Shown piece after piece: positions 6,599 through 13,696 of a stretch of 24,324 nt of DNA. The notes beneath the pieces are model-generated. The model made no database searches. It had not been told where the DNA came from and was given only the letters and a program-made list of their open reading frames with translations. How positions within the stretch are numbered: the first letter of the stretch is position 1; the number at the start of each line of letters is the position of its first letter. The position numbers were made by a program, and so were the translations under genes. Origin of the DNA: Litorimonas sp964425355 (GTDB taxonomy: Bacteria; Pseudomonadota; Alphaproteobacteria; Caulobacterales; Maricaulaceae); the NCBI GenBank assembly GCA_964425355.1, contig CAYRMO010000038.1, positions 1-24,324 of the forward strand. Direction: 5' to 3'.

Positions 6599-8524
6599 TT
6601 ATTCTACGTTGTCAACGCCCATAATTCGATTGATTTCCGCGTCGTAAACCAACAATTTATGTTCTTTCAAAATATCCTGACGATAGGCAATCTGAATGTC
6701 GCGACTGATCTCGGCGGCGATATTTCTTTGCCGGCTCTCTAAGATTTCTCCTGCAACCCCATCGCTATTTGGAAGGATCTTGTCCAAACGGGCAATCTCG
6801 TAGGTCTCAGCTTGTGCGCCGACTCCGCGGGCAACTTCGCCCTCAGAAGATGCTAGCAATTCTACAACAACGGAGCCTGCAATATCACGAGGCGGGTTAG
6901 ATCTAGAAATGCCACGCTCTCGAATAGTCGCCGCATCCCCTAACTCTTCGGCGATGTCTTCTAGTGAACGGTCAGAGCCAAGTTCCGCCGCGAGGGAAAC
7001 GCCACGCTCATTTAAGGCTTTTTGAATTTCTTCGGACATCCAACGCTCTGTGACGTCCTCTCGTATGTCGTCCAAGGGTTTAAGTTGGCTATCAATCACG
7101 TCTGTGACGCGGAAGATAACGGCGCCCTTGTGAACGGTCTCATAAATGTCCGAGTCAAGGCCGATATTTGCGGTAAAAATATCCCGCAGCAAATTGTCAT
7201 CGGATGCAATGCCTGGAATGAACGCGCTGCCCGCTAGGTTCAAACCATCCTGCGTCGTCCCACTCCGATCAATAAAATCATAACTTTCCATCGAAAGACC
7301 AAGGTTAGTCGCTATCTCTTCGATTGTTTTATTTTCAAGTAAAAGGTCGTCAATGGAATCCTGGAGATCAAAGATTTGATCTTGTGCTTTGTCCAGACCA
7401 ATCTCATTTCTTATTTCAGATTCGATTGCTGAAAATTGCGGCGTTGTACCAGGTGTAATCTCTTGTACGAAGACGGCGTCCCATCCTGCCAAACTATTTC
7501 CTACGACGTTTGCTTCACCCGTTTCTAGCGAAAAAGCGAGGTCGTCAGTTGGCGTGCTAATAATGGTTTCTGGACCTATGTCTTCGTAAACATCTGGTGC
7601 CAAAAGCCCCAGGGACGCGACAATAAGCTCTGGGTCTTCTCCTGCACTTAACCGATCCGCAGCATTCTTGGCCGTGGCCTCATCGCTTGCATTTATAACA
7701 ATCACGTCACGCGTGGATGAGGTTCCGAGGATGCCAGCATCTACACGCCTGTCAAATTCATTTTTAACTTCTTCTTCGGTTACCTCAAGGTCAGGGACAA
7801 AATATTGAGGTTCAAGTCTTATCATTGTGACTTTTCGATATTCAGGTGCGGTATATCGCGCTCCATTTGTTTCTATATAGGCTTGTAGGGTTTCATCGTC
7901 TGGTGTTTCAGGCGTGGGCACGGCGTCTTTATTAAGTGTCAATACCGTGGCTTTTCTCTGTTCTAATACATAGTTGAAATATCGCTGAGCGTAGCCCGAA
8001 GGCGCTTGGATTCCACCAGTAATGGCTTCCGTAATTTGTTCGCGTCTAATATTGTGTAAAATATCTTCCTCAAATTCTTCTTCTGTCAAATTATTTCGAG
8101 CAAGCGTAACTTGATAGGTGTCTTCATCAAACTCGCCGGTGATTGCGTTCTGAAAAACAGGGAAGGATTCTATGAAATTTTTGGCGTCGCGGTGGTTTAC
8201 CCCGATTCCAAGATCATCGGCGTCTTTCTCAATAGCGAGTCTGAGCTCATATTCTGCGAGAATTTCGCTGTGAATGCCTTGACGGTAAGCCTGTTCATTT
8301 GTGAGGCCTTCACCTCTTTGAACGGCAATATCTCTCAAACGTCTTCGAAGATCATTGTCAAACTCTCTGGTTGATACGCTTTCATCGGCGACACTGATGA
8401 CAGCATTTCTTACACCTGGCTTAAATGCGTCTTCTACGCCCCAGATGGCAAAAGCGACCACCAGTAATCCGATCAGGATAAGAACGGAATAATTCTTGAT
8501 TTTTGCACCGATGCTTTCAGCCAT
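6599..8524 (-). CDS. ppiD: Membrane-anchored peptidyl-prolyl isomerase/chaperone (PpiD-like)
   Basis: Inner-membrane-anchored folding factor for newly exported proteins. A short cytoplasmic head is followed by one membrane segment (about 13-30, YSVLILIGLLVVAFAIWG). A SurA/PpiD-type N-terminal helical domain follows (VADESVSTREFDNDLRRRL onward). In the middle a parvulin-like region can be made out (about 270-360, with DDLAFSLETGEANVV and the late aspartate- and threonine-rich loop), but it looks degenerate, so isomerase activity is doubtful and a chaperone role likelier. Length (641) is close to E. coli PpiD. The ATG at 8524 follows a TTGAGA-type ribosome site. It heads the ppiD-trpEGDC series and is divergent from tpiA, an arrangement seen in other Alphaproteobacteria. 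Confidence 0.85.
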   Translation of the reverse strand: MAESIGAKIKNYSVLILIGLLVVAFAIWGVEDAFKPGVRNAVISVADESVSTREFDNDLRRRLRDIAVQRGEGLTNEQAYRQGIHSEILAEYELRLAIEKDADDLGIGVNHRDAKNFIESFPVFQNAITGEFDEDTYQVTLARNNLTEEEFEEDILHNIRREQITEAITGGIQAPSGYAQRYFNYVLEQRKATVLTLNKDAVPTPETPDDETLQAYIETNGARYTAPEYRKVTMIRLEPQYFVPDLEVTEEEVKNEFDRRVDAGILGTSSTRDVIVINASDEATAKNAADRLSAGEDPELIVASLGLLAPDVYEDIGPETIISTPTDDLAFSLETGEANVVGNSLAGWDAVFVQEITPGTTPQFSAIESEIRNEIGLDKAQDQIFDLQDSIDDLLLENKTIEEIATNLGLSMESYDFIDRSGTTQDGLNLAGSAFIPGIASDDNLLRDIFTANIGLDSDIYETVHKGAVIFRVTDVIDSQLKPLDDIREDVTERWMSEEIQKALNERGVSLAAELGSDRSLEDIAEELGDAATIRERGISRSNPPRDIAGSVVVELLASSEGEVARGVGAQAETYEIARLDKILPNSDGVAGEILESRQRNIAAEISRDIQIAYRQDILKEHKLLVYDAEINRIMGVDNVE

Positions 8525-8567
8525 TATTAAGTCTCAACATTGCTTCAATAAGTGACCCTTTAACCTT

Positions 8568-8582
8568 GCTTATAAGCGCTTA
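8568..8582. repeat. Overlapping palindromes between ppiD and tpiA
   Basis: Two perfect 10-bp palindromes overlap here: GCTTATAAGC (8568-8577) and TAAGCGCTTA (8573-8582). They sit in the 129-bp divergent intergenic region, about 45 bases upstream of ppiD and 70 bases upstream of tpiA, and are flanked by CCTTG and CAAGG. They could be a protein-binding site shared by the two genes. No promoter hexamers were clear enough to list in this gap. Confidence 0.3.
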
Positions 8583-8653
8583 CAAGGGGCGCTTTCTCTT
8601 GCTTTTGAACTCGAATCCTCTCACATGGGGTAACATAGTTTTTTGGATGTCAT

Positions 8654-9388
8654 ATGGCCGAACCGCTCCGAACTTTGATCGCTGCAAATTGGAAAATGAA
8701 TGGTAATGCATCGTGGTTCGATAAACCCGTGCAATTTGACCGAGCTTTTCCGCAATCTGATCGCGAATATCTGGATATTCTAATCTGCCCGCCAGCGCTG
8801 TATATAGAATCTATGCACAATGTTGCGCGACAAACAGGCGTGTTTCTTGGAGCACAAGACTGTCATGCCGAGGTAAAAGGGGCTTATACAGGCTCGATAT
8901 CTGCGGAAATGCTCGAGAAGGCAGGTGCAAGCCATGTTATCCTTGGCCATAGTGAACGGCGGGCCGCAGGCGAGTCAAATAAGCTCGTGAAAGCAAAGGC
9001 ACAGGCCGCAAAACGCGCGGGTCTTACTCCCATCATATGTGTGGGAGAAACAGAGGCGCAGCGTGACAAAGGGGATGCAATCAAAGTTGTACTCGCACAA
9101 CTAAAGGGATCTGTGCCAAAGCTAGATGATTATGTGGTCGCCTATGAACCGGTTTGGGCCATAGGGACGGGAAAGGTTCCGTCTTTAGAGGATATTTCCG
9201 AGGTTCATGATGCTATTAGAGAGCATGCGGGGGATCACGTGCGTGTTTTATATGGTGGATCAGTCAAGCCAGCCAATGCAAAAGCCATTCTCGCGCTCCA
9301 GAATGTCAATGGCGCGTTGATTGGTGGGGCGGGTTTAAATATGCTAAGCTTGGCAGAGATCGCGAAAATATCGCCAAAACCCAAATAG
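8654..9388 (+). CDS. tpiA: Triosephosphate isomerase
   Basis: Glycolytic enzyme interconverting dihydroxyacetone phosphate and glyceraldehyde 3-phosphate. The 244-residue TIM barrel has the N-terminal AANWKMNG (Asn12, Lys14), the electrophile His99 in LGHSERR, and the catalytic base Glu165 in AYEPVWAIGTG at the start of the flexible loop. The phosphate-binding YGGSVKP and GGAGLN segments are also present. The usual GE(I)SAEML segment reads TGSISAEML, a substitution outside the catalytic residues. The ATG at 8654 has a GGATG ribosome site. It is divergent from ppiD and followed by a hairpin and the PAN-domain gene. Confidence 0.97.
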   Translation: MAEPLRTLIAANWKMNGNASWFDKPVQFDRAFPQSDREYLDILICPPALYIESMHNVARQTGVFLGAQDCHAEVKGAYTGSISAEMLEKAGASHVILGHSERRAAGESNKLVKAKAQAAKRAGLTPIICVGETEAQRDKGDAIKVVLAQLKGSVPKLDDYVVAYEPVWAIGTGKVPSLEDISEVHDAIREHAGDHVRVLYGGSVKPANAKAILALQNVNGALIGGAGLNMLSLAEIAKISPKPK

Positions 9389-9459
9389 CCACAAAATATA
9401 TCTTATCAGGGTTATTCCTTAATATTTGTAGTTAACGAATCTCTAACGGCTTTAAGGGC

Positions 9460-9484
9460 AAGATTGGATTATCGAATCAATCTT
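9460..9484. repeat. Hairpin between tpiA and the PAN-domain gene
   Basis: AAGATTG (9460-9466) pairs exactly with CAATCTT (9478-9484). The inner GATTATCGAAT adds three pairs and a four-base loop. The structure ends 9 bases before the GAGG ribosome site of the next gene. There is no proper T-run after it (TCTTGG follows). It may end the tpiA transcript inefficiently or form a structured leader for the next gene. Confidence 0.3.
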
Positions 9485-9500
9485 TCTTGGCCGAGGTCTT

Positions 9501-10691
9501 ATGCGTATTCTGTCATTGCTATCCGCAACAATTTTACTCGCTTCCCCTGCTTTTGCAGCAGATATTGGCGTGTATCGACCTGGCATCCCATATGGTAGCG
9601 CAGTGGCCGGAAGTGCAGACGTTTGCGACCGTCAATGTTCTGGCGATGCCCAGTGCCGCGGTTGGAATTATGTGAAAACCAATCCAAGAGCTCCTGGCGT
9701 TTGCGAGTTTTTGTCATCGGTTTCGACCCCAATTCCATCCAAAATCTCGATTTCGGGTGAAGGATTTGGCTCTGGACTCGTATCGCCTAGCTTAACAGCT
9801 GGTGGAACAAATACGATAAGGGTGGGAACGCCTGTTCAACCCACCGCACCACAGACAAACTTGAGTAAAACAGCATCGCCTCGCCTTGCAAATCAAGGCA
9901 ATAGGCGTGTCGTGAGGCAAGCTGTGCCGCAACGCCTGCCGGCGCAAAGGGCCTCAACCCGGAAAATTGAAAATCAAAGCCTGACCGCCCAGCAAAACCG
10001 TTTTCGACAAGCGCAACACGGCGTGCAGCCAATATCACGCCCGCAGCAGATCGGGCCGAATGCCTTTGGCCGGCGCAATTTCCCGCATATTTTAGATGGG
10101 AGTGCGCCCAATCCGCAAAATTTCTCTACAAACCCCGGAGTTGTACAACAGCCCGCTCAACAGCAAAGGCCTGTTCAACAGCAAAGGCCAGTTCGACAGC
10201 AAAGGCCAGTTCAACAACAATATCAACGGCCTCAGCAGCGCCCCGTTCAGCAAGCTGTGCCGGGGCCTCAGGCTTTGCAAAACCAAGGCGGACGTCGTCA
10301 AACCGGACCTCGGAATGCTTACCCAGCACAACAAGCGCCTGTGCAACAACAATATAGCTCGGTTGCGCCACAGCAATATAGCTCTGTTGCACCAGGGCGA
10401 ATTGATACGCGCCCCGCCATTGGAGTCCAGATTCCTGCCTCGCAGTCCATGGCCAAACGTTCAGTTGTTAAAGCGTCAAATGAACCAATTGTGCAGCCGA
10501 CGAATCCAGTCGCCCTTACGCGAGAGCAGGCGGGACAGAGTTTATATGGTCGGCTAAATGATGATATTAGAACATCTCGGTCAAGTCGCTCGCAAACCGC
10601 CAATGGAGGACAAAATACCCCTCCGGTGGGTGCCGCGCCTACAATTCCAGTTGAGTCTGAGCCATTAGAGGTTTTAGCCGGCGGGCTTTAG
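9501..10691 (+). CDS. Secreted PAN/apple-domain protein with Gln/Pro-rich repeats
   Basis: Exported protein of 396 residues with unknown partner. A clear signal peptide (MRILSLLSATILLASPAFA) is followed by a short PAN/apple-type module at about 35-88. Its cysteines are at 42, 46, 52 and 68, in a CDRQCSGDAQCRGWNY context typical of this disulphide-bonded protein- or sugar-binding fold. The remaining roughly 300 residues are low complexity: Gln-, Pro- and Arg-rich, with QQQRPV units and two QQYSSVAP units. This part is probably disordered and may bind envelope polymers or span the periplasm. The ATG at 9501 has a GAGG ribosome site five bases upstream. It follows tpiA by 112 bases and converges on the gene at 10706. 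Similar PAN proteins occur in stalked and budding Alphaproteobacteria; the role here is not established. Confidence 0.75.
   Translation: MRILSLLSATILLASPAFAADIGVYRPGIPYGSAVAGSADVCDRQCSGDAQCRGWNYVKTNPRAPGVCEFLSSVSTPIPSKISISGEGFGSGLVSPSLTAGGTNTIRVGTPVQPTAPQTNLSKTASPRLANQGNRRVVRQAVPQRLPAQRASTRKIENQSLTAQQNRFRQAQHGVQPISRPQQIGPNAFGRRNFPHILDGSAPNPQNFSTNPGVVQQPAQQQRPVQQQRPVRQQRPVQQQYQRPQQRPVQQAVPGPQALQNQGGRRQTGPRNAYPAQQAPVQQQYSSVAPQQYSSVAPGRIDTRPAIGVQIPASQSMAKRSVVKASNEPIVQPTNPVALTREQAGQSLYGRLNDDIRTSRSSRSQTANGGQNTPPVGAAPTIPVESEPLEVLAGGL
10158..10211 (+). repeat. Three tandem 18-bp repeats encoding QQQRPV/RQQRPV
   Basis: Units at 10158-10175, 10176-10193 and 10194-10211 share the pattern CAACAGCAAAGGCC(T/A)GTT and differ at only a few bases. 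Degenerate copies continue to about 10255. Near-identity at the DNA level, not just the protein level, points to recent expansion by slippage or recombination. Confidence 0.85.
10347..10394 (+). repeat. Two tandem 24-bp repeats encoding QQYSSVAP
   Basis: Units at 10347-10370 and 10371-10394 each encode QQYSSVAP and differ at only a few third positions. They form a second repeat class within the same PAN-domain protein. Confidence 0.85.
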
Positions 10692-10705
10692 ATATTAAGG
10701 CGAAG

Positions 10706-11029
10706 CTATTTTAAATTTCTAAATTTCAGGCCCTTTGAAAGCGCTAGAAGTGACAATCTGAACCATCCAAACATGACGAATAAGGGAAAACAGACGATCA
10801 TAGCCCTTAAAAAAGCGTCAGCCATCAATCGATTATCAAACTGTAACATAAATAGTGTTTCCGAGCCGCCGGAAAAGGCGGCGATGAAGGCTAGAAACAC
10901 CCAAATACCAGCCCAATAAAAACGAATGAGTTCATTTTTGAACTTAAATGCGGTCGCAGGAACAAATAAAAGTGTTACAAACCCAACCGTAATGGCAAAC
11001 ATTATAAGTGGTGGCAGGAATTGTATCAT
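10706..11029 (-). CDS. Small integral membrane protein, unknown function
   Basis: This 107-residue protein consists largely of three hydrophobic segments: about 4-28 (PPLIMFAITVGFVTLLFVP), 37-55 (FYWAGIWVFLAFIAAFSG) and 73-98 (AMIVCFPLFVMFGWF). A charged KFKN loop follows the first and a basic tail (KGLKFRNLK) ends the protein. No family was recognised. It lies 72 bases downstream of prfC on the same strand, so cotranscription is possible, and its stop is 14 bases from that of the convergent PAN gene. The start has only a weak ribosome site (AGA next to the ATG). Confidence 0.6.
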   Translation of the reverse strand: MIQFLPPLIMFAITVGFVTLLFVPATAFKFKNELIRFYWAGIWVFLAFIAAFSGGSETLFMLQFDNRLMADAFLRAMIVCFPLFVMFGWFRLSLLALSKGLKFRNLK

Positions 11030-11101
11030 TCTGACGCACTTTCAGATCTAAAAGTTTCTCTCTAACCCTTTCATTTCAAGGTGCGTGCCGTTTTACTTGC
11101 A

Positions 11102-12691
11102 TCAGCTTCTTTCTTTGGTTGTCAGAAATCTTAGATCCGGATTTTTTTCCTGCGCATAGCCGACATCCCATGCGGATTTTGCCAAAAAGACGGGTGCGTC
11201 ATCAATATCAGTTCCTGTCGTCATCATGTTTTTATCGACAAAGGCTTTTACGATTGCGGGGTCGTCAGACGCTAGCCATCGTGCCGTTTGGTAGGGCGGG
11301 GCTTCGAATGTTACGTCGAGACCATATTCGGTTTTGATCCGTTCGCGCATTACATCGATTTGAAGTGAGCCGACGGCGCCTACGATCATGTCCGACCCAA
11401 AATTAGGTCTAAAGAGCTGAGTTACACCTTCTTCAGCCAAGCTTTCTAAGGCTTTGCGTAAATGTTTGGCTTTGAGTGGGTCTTTAAGCTGAGCGCGCCT
11501 CAAGATTTCGGGTGCAAAATTTGGAATGCCGGCAAAAATGACTTTCCCACTTTCAGATAGGCTGTCACCAACACGCAAGGCTCCATGATTAGGAATGCCG
11601 ATCACATCACCCGCATAGGCATTTTCTGCGAGTTCACGGTCCTGGGCAAAGAATAGAATAGGGTTATGAACTGATATGGTCTTATTTTCGGCCGTCTTTA
11701 ACTTCATACCGCGCTTAAACTCACCTGAACACATCCTCAGAAATGCCACCCGGTCACGATGGTTCAAATCCATATTGGCTTGGACTTTAAAGACAAATCC
11801 CGCAACTTCCTTGCCTGATGGTTCCATAATAACGTCTTGTCCGGCCTTTTTGGCTGGCTCAGATTGCGGGGCAGGGCAGAACTCTGCCAGCGCATCAATA
11901 AGCTCACGCACGCCAAATTTTCGTAAGGCGCTGCCGAAATAGACTGGCGTCATGTGACCCTCGCGGAAGGATTGCTCATTGAAGTCCGGATATTCTTTGG
12001 CGAGTTCTTGTTCTTCTAGGAACTCTTCCAAAAGCTTATCATCGCCAAACATGTCACCAATCGAATTCCCATCCAATTGTGTAAGTTGATGTTCACCGCC
12101 ATCTTCGGGTTTTACAAAATTTAGAAATTCATTTGTTCGCAGATCAGCGACGCCTTTAAAGCGTCGACCAGACGCAGCCGGCCATTGCATGGGTACGACA
12201 TCCAGGGCCAGCTTGTCTTCGATTTCTGCGATAATATCAAACGGGTCTTGACCTTCACGGTCGAGCTTGTTGACGAAGGTAATGATTGGAATGTCTCTGA
12301 GGCGACAGACCTCAAATAGCTTTAAAGTTTGAGGCTCAATACCTTTGGCAACGTCGAGGACCATAACTGCGCAATCCGCCGCGGTGAGCGTGCGATAAGT
12401 ATCTTCAGAGAAATCCTCATGGCCAGGCGTGTCGAGGAGGTTAAAAATCAGATCTTTATGCTCAAAGGTCATGACCGAGGACGAAACAGAAATTCCGCGT
12501 TCTTGCTCAATTTTCATCCAATCCGATTGCGTCCGGCGCGCTTCACCCCGCGCTGCAACCCGACCCGCCGCATGGATCGCACCAGCCGACAGAAGCATAT
12601 TTTCTGTCAATGTGGTCTTACCCGCATCCGGATGAGAGATGATAGCAAAGACGCGACGTCGTTTGGGTTCAGTTTCAAGGGCTTTAGACAT
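11102..12691 (-). CDS. prfC: Peptide chain release factor 3 (RF3)
   Basis: Translational GTPase that recycles RF1/RF2 from the ribosome after termination. Starting at the ATG at 12691 gives 529 residues, the family's usual length. The only in-frame extension begins at a TTG at 12748 and adds 19 non-conserved residues. The G-domain motifs are complete: ISHPDAGKTT (G1, 18-27), the RGISVSSSVM switch I, DTPGH (G3, 87-91) and NKLD (G4, 141-144). RF3 rather than EF-G is shown by RRVFAIISHPD, by ARRTQSDWMKIEQERGIS and by the short length. The coding start is 134 bases from prs, which is divergent, so the two may share the intergenic region holding the twin palindromes. Confidence 0.95.
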   Translation of the reverse strand: MSKALETEPKRRRVFAIISHPDAGKTTLTENMLLSAGAIHAAGRVAARGEARRTQSDWMKIEQERGISVSSSVMTFEHKDLIFNLLDTPGHEDFSEDTYRTLTAADCAVMVLDVAKGIEPQTLKLFEVCRLRDIPIITFVNKLDREGQDPFDIIAEIEDKLALDVVPMQWPAASGRRFKGVADLRTNEFLNFVKPEDGGEHQLTQLDGNSIGDMFGDDKLLEEFLEEQELAKEYPDFNEQSFREGHMTPVYFGSALRKFGVRELIDALAEFCPAPQSEPAKKAGQDVIMEPSGKEVAGFVFKVQANMDLNHRDRVAFLRMCSGEFKRGMKLKTAENKTISVHNPILFFAQDRELAENAYAGDVIGIPNHGALRVGDSLSESGKVIFAGIPNFAPEILRRAQLKDPLKAKHLRKALESLAEEGVTQLFRPNFGSDMIVGAVGSLQIDVMRERIKTEYGLDVTFEAPPYQTARWLASDDPAIVKAFVDKNMMTTGTDIDDAPVFLAKSAWDVGYAQEKNPDLRFLTTKERS

Positions 12692-12752
12692 GTCGGCGCG
12701 GATAGAGGGTAGGGCGGATGCTGGCAAGTGATAAGGGTGGGAAAACAATAAA

Positions 12753-12765
12753 TGTCATAATGACA
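12753..12765. promoter_or_regulatory. Operator candidate O1 (TGTCATAATGACA)
   Basis: A perfect 13-bp palindrome (TGTCAT-A-ATGACA) overlapping the -35 position of the prs-nadV promoter. It shares the pattern TGTCA-N3-TGACA with O2, whose centre is 33 bp, about three helical turns, downstream. Such phased repeats are typical of a dimeric repressor. NrtR, encoded five genes downstream, is the natural candidate because NrtR proteins control nadV/prs genes in other bacteria. Assignment is inference. Confidence 0.6.
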
Positions 12766-12785
12766 ATTAATGCTTGACTTATAAT
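12757..12785 (+). promoter_or_regulatory. Promoter of the prs-nadV cluster
   Basis: TATAAT at 12780-12785 is a consensus -10. The -35 at a 17-base spacing (12757-12762, ATAATG) is poor and lies within O1. Transcription would start near 12792, inside O2. The leader would be about 34 bases, ending in the AAGGAG ribosome site at 12812-12817. A TTGACT at 12774-12779 could act as a -35 for a second start but lacks a good -10. Confidence 0.55.
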
Positions 12786-12798
12786 TGTCAGTATGACA
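12786..12798. promoter_or_regulatory. Operator candidate O2 (TGTCAGTATGACA)
   Basis: Second copy of TGTCA-N3-TGACA, extended by a flanking T/A pair to a 15-bp inverted repeat (12785-12799). It directly follows the TATAAT box and covers the expected transcription start, so a protein bound here would block initiation. The two copies together are strong evidence for a real regulatory site. Confidence 0.6.
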
Positions 12799-12825
12799 AA
12801 TAATAATCAACAAGGAGATTATATC

Positions 12826-13674
12826 ATGGCTGTCACGCTATTTGATAAAGAAAACAAGCTACTTCCGGTGAGCTTTCTGGGCTTTTCTGGGGGGGAGCGT
12901 CATGTTCAATTGGGGGAGTTTGCCCAAGTCGACAATTTTATGATCCGGGCAAACCTTCGAAAAACGGACGACGTTTTTGATTTGCTTTTGCTTGCCGATG
13001 CTTTGAACGCAGAATTTGAGACACCATGCCTCAATGTTGAAATTCCTTATCTGCCTTATGCACGCCAAGATAGGGTTTGCGCGAAAGGGCAGGCCTTTTC
13101 TTTAAAAGTCATGGCGGATTTATTGAAGCACATTCAGGGTTTGGACAAACTGGTTGTTTGGGATTGCCATAGTCCGGTAGGCATTGATCTTACGGGTGCG
13201 CTAAATGTACCTGCCGAAGATATAATGAAAGCGGATGAAGCGTTTCTTGCGCTTATTAATGCGCCCGATAGTGTTTTGATATGTCCAGATAAGGGCGCGG
13301 TAAAACGCACACAAAATATCGCGATGAATTTGGGTCTCGATGCGCCATTGCCTATTATATATTGTGAAAAAGTTCGTGATCCTGGGACAGGGCAAATTCT
13401 ACGAACGGATGTCAAAGCAGATGACCTGGCAGGTAAGACCGCAATCATCACAGATGATATATGTGATGGTGGTTTTACCTTCATCAAGATCGCCGAAATT
13501 CTAAAAGAAAAACATGTCGACCAAGTCGTCCTATTTGTCACGCATGGGATTTTTAGCAAAGGCCTAGATGTCTTTGACGGCTTGATAGATCGTGTCATCA
13601 CAACTCCCAGCTTCCCGCATGAAGATGACTCTCGATTGACGGTTATCCCATTTGCATTTGACTTTAATACTTAG
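12826..13674 (+). CDS. prs: Ribose-phosphate pyrophosphokinase (NadV-linked type)
   Basis: Makes PRPP from ribose 5-phosphate and ATP, here most likely to feed NadV directly downstream. I start at 12826 because AAGGAG lies 8 bases ahead; the upstream in-frame ATG at 12793 lies in operator O2 and has no ribosome site. The 282-residue protein is shorter than housekeeping PRPP synthases (around 310-320). It keeps PYLPYARQDR (75-83, flexible ATP loop), DCHS in place of the usual DxH metal/ATP site (113-116), the EKVRDP loop and the PRPP-binding ITDDICDGGFTF (208-219), where standard enzymes read VDDxxDTGGT. It looks like the divergent second prs that accompanies nadV in bacteria and phages. A housekeeping copy presumably exists elsewhere. 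It ends 22 bases before nadV. Confidence 0.9.
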   Translation: MAVTLFDKENKLLPVSFLGFSGGERHVQLGEFAQVDNFMIRANLRKTDDVFDLLLLADALNAEFETPCLNVEIPYLPYARQDRVCAKGQAFSLKVMADLLKHIQGLDKLVVWDCHSPVGIDLTGALNVPAEDIMKADEAFLALINAPDSVLICPDKGAVKRTQNIAMNLGLDAPLPIIYCEKVRDPGTGQILRTDVKADDLAGKTAIITDDICDGGFTFIKIAEILKEKHVDQVVLFVTHGIFSKGLDVFDGLIDRVITTPSFPHEDDSRLTVIPFAFDFNT

Positions 13675-13696
13675 CGCCAAACCATAGGAGAGTGCT

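Noticed and set aside
10092..10392. Leu- and Ala/Val-rich frames opposite the PAN gene repeats
   Set aside because: They are reverse readings of the Gln/Pro repeats; the repetitive composition explains the open frames.
12692..12748. Longer N-terminus for RF3 from a TTG at 12748
   Set aside because: The extra 19 residues are not family-like, and the ATG at 12691 gives exactly the usual 529 residues.
12793..12825. Longer N-terminus for Prs starting at 12793
   Set aside because: That ATG is part of operator O2 and the likely transcription start, and AAGGAG is correctly placed for the ATG at 12826.
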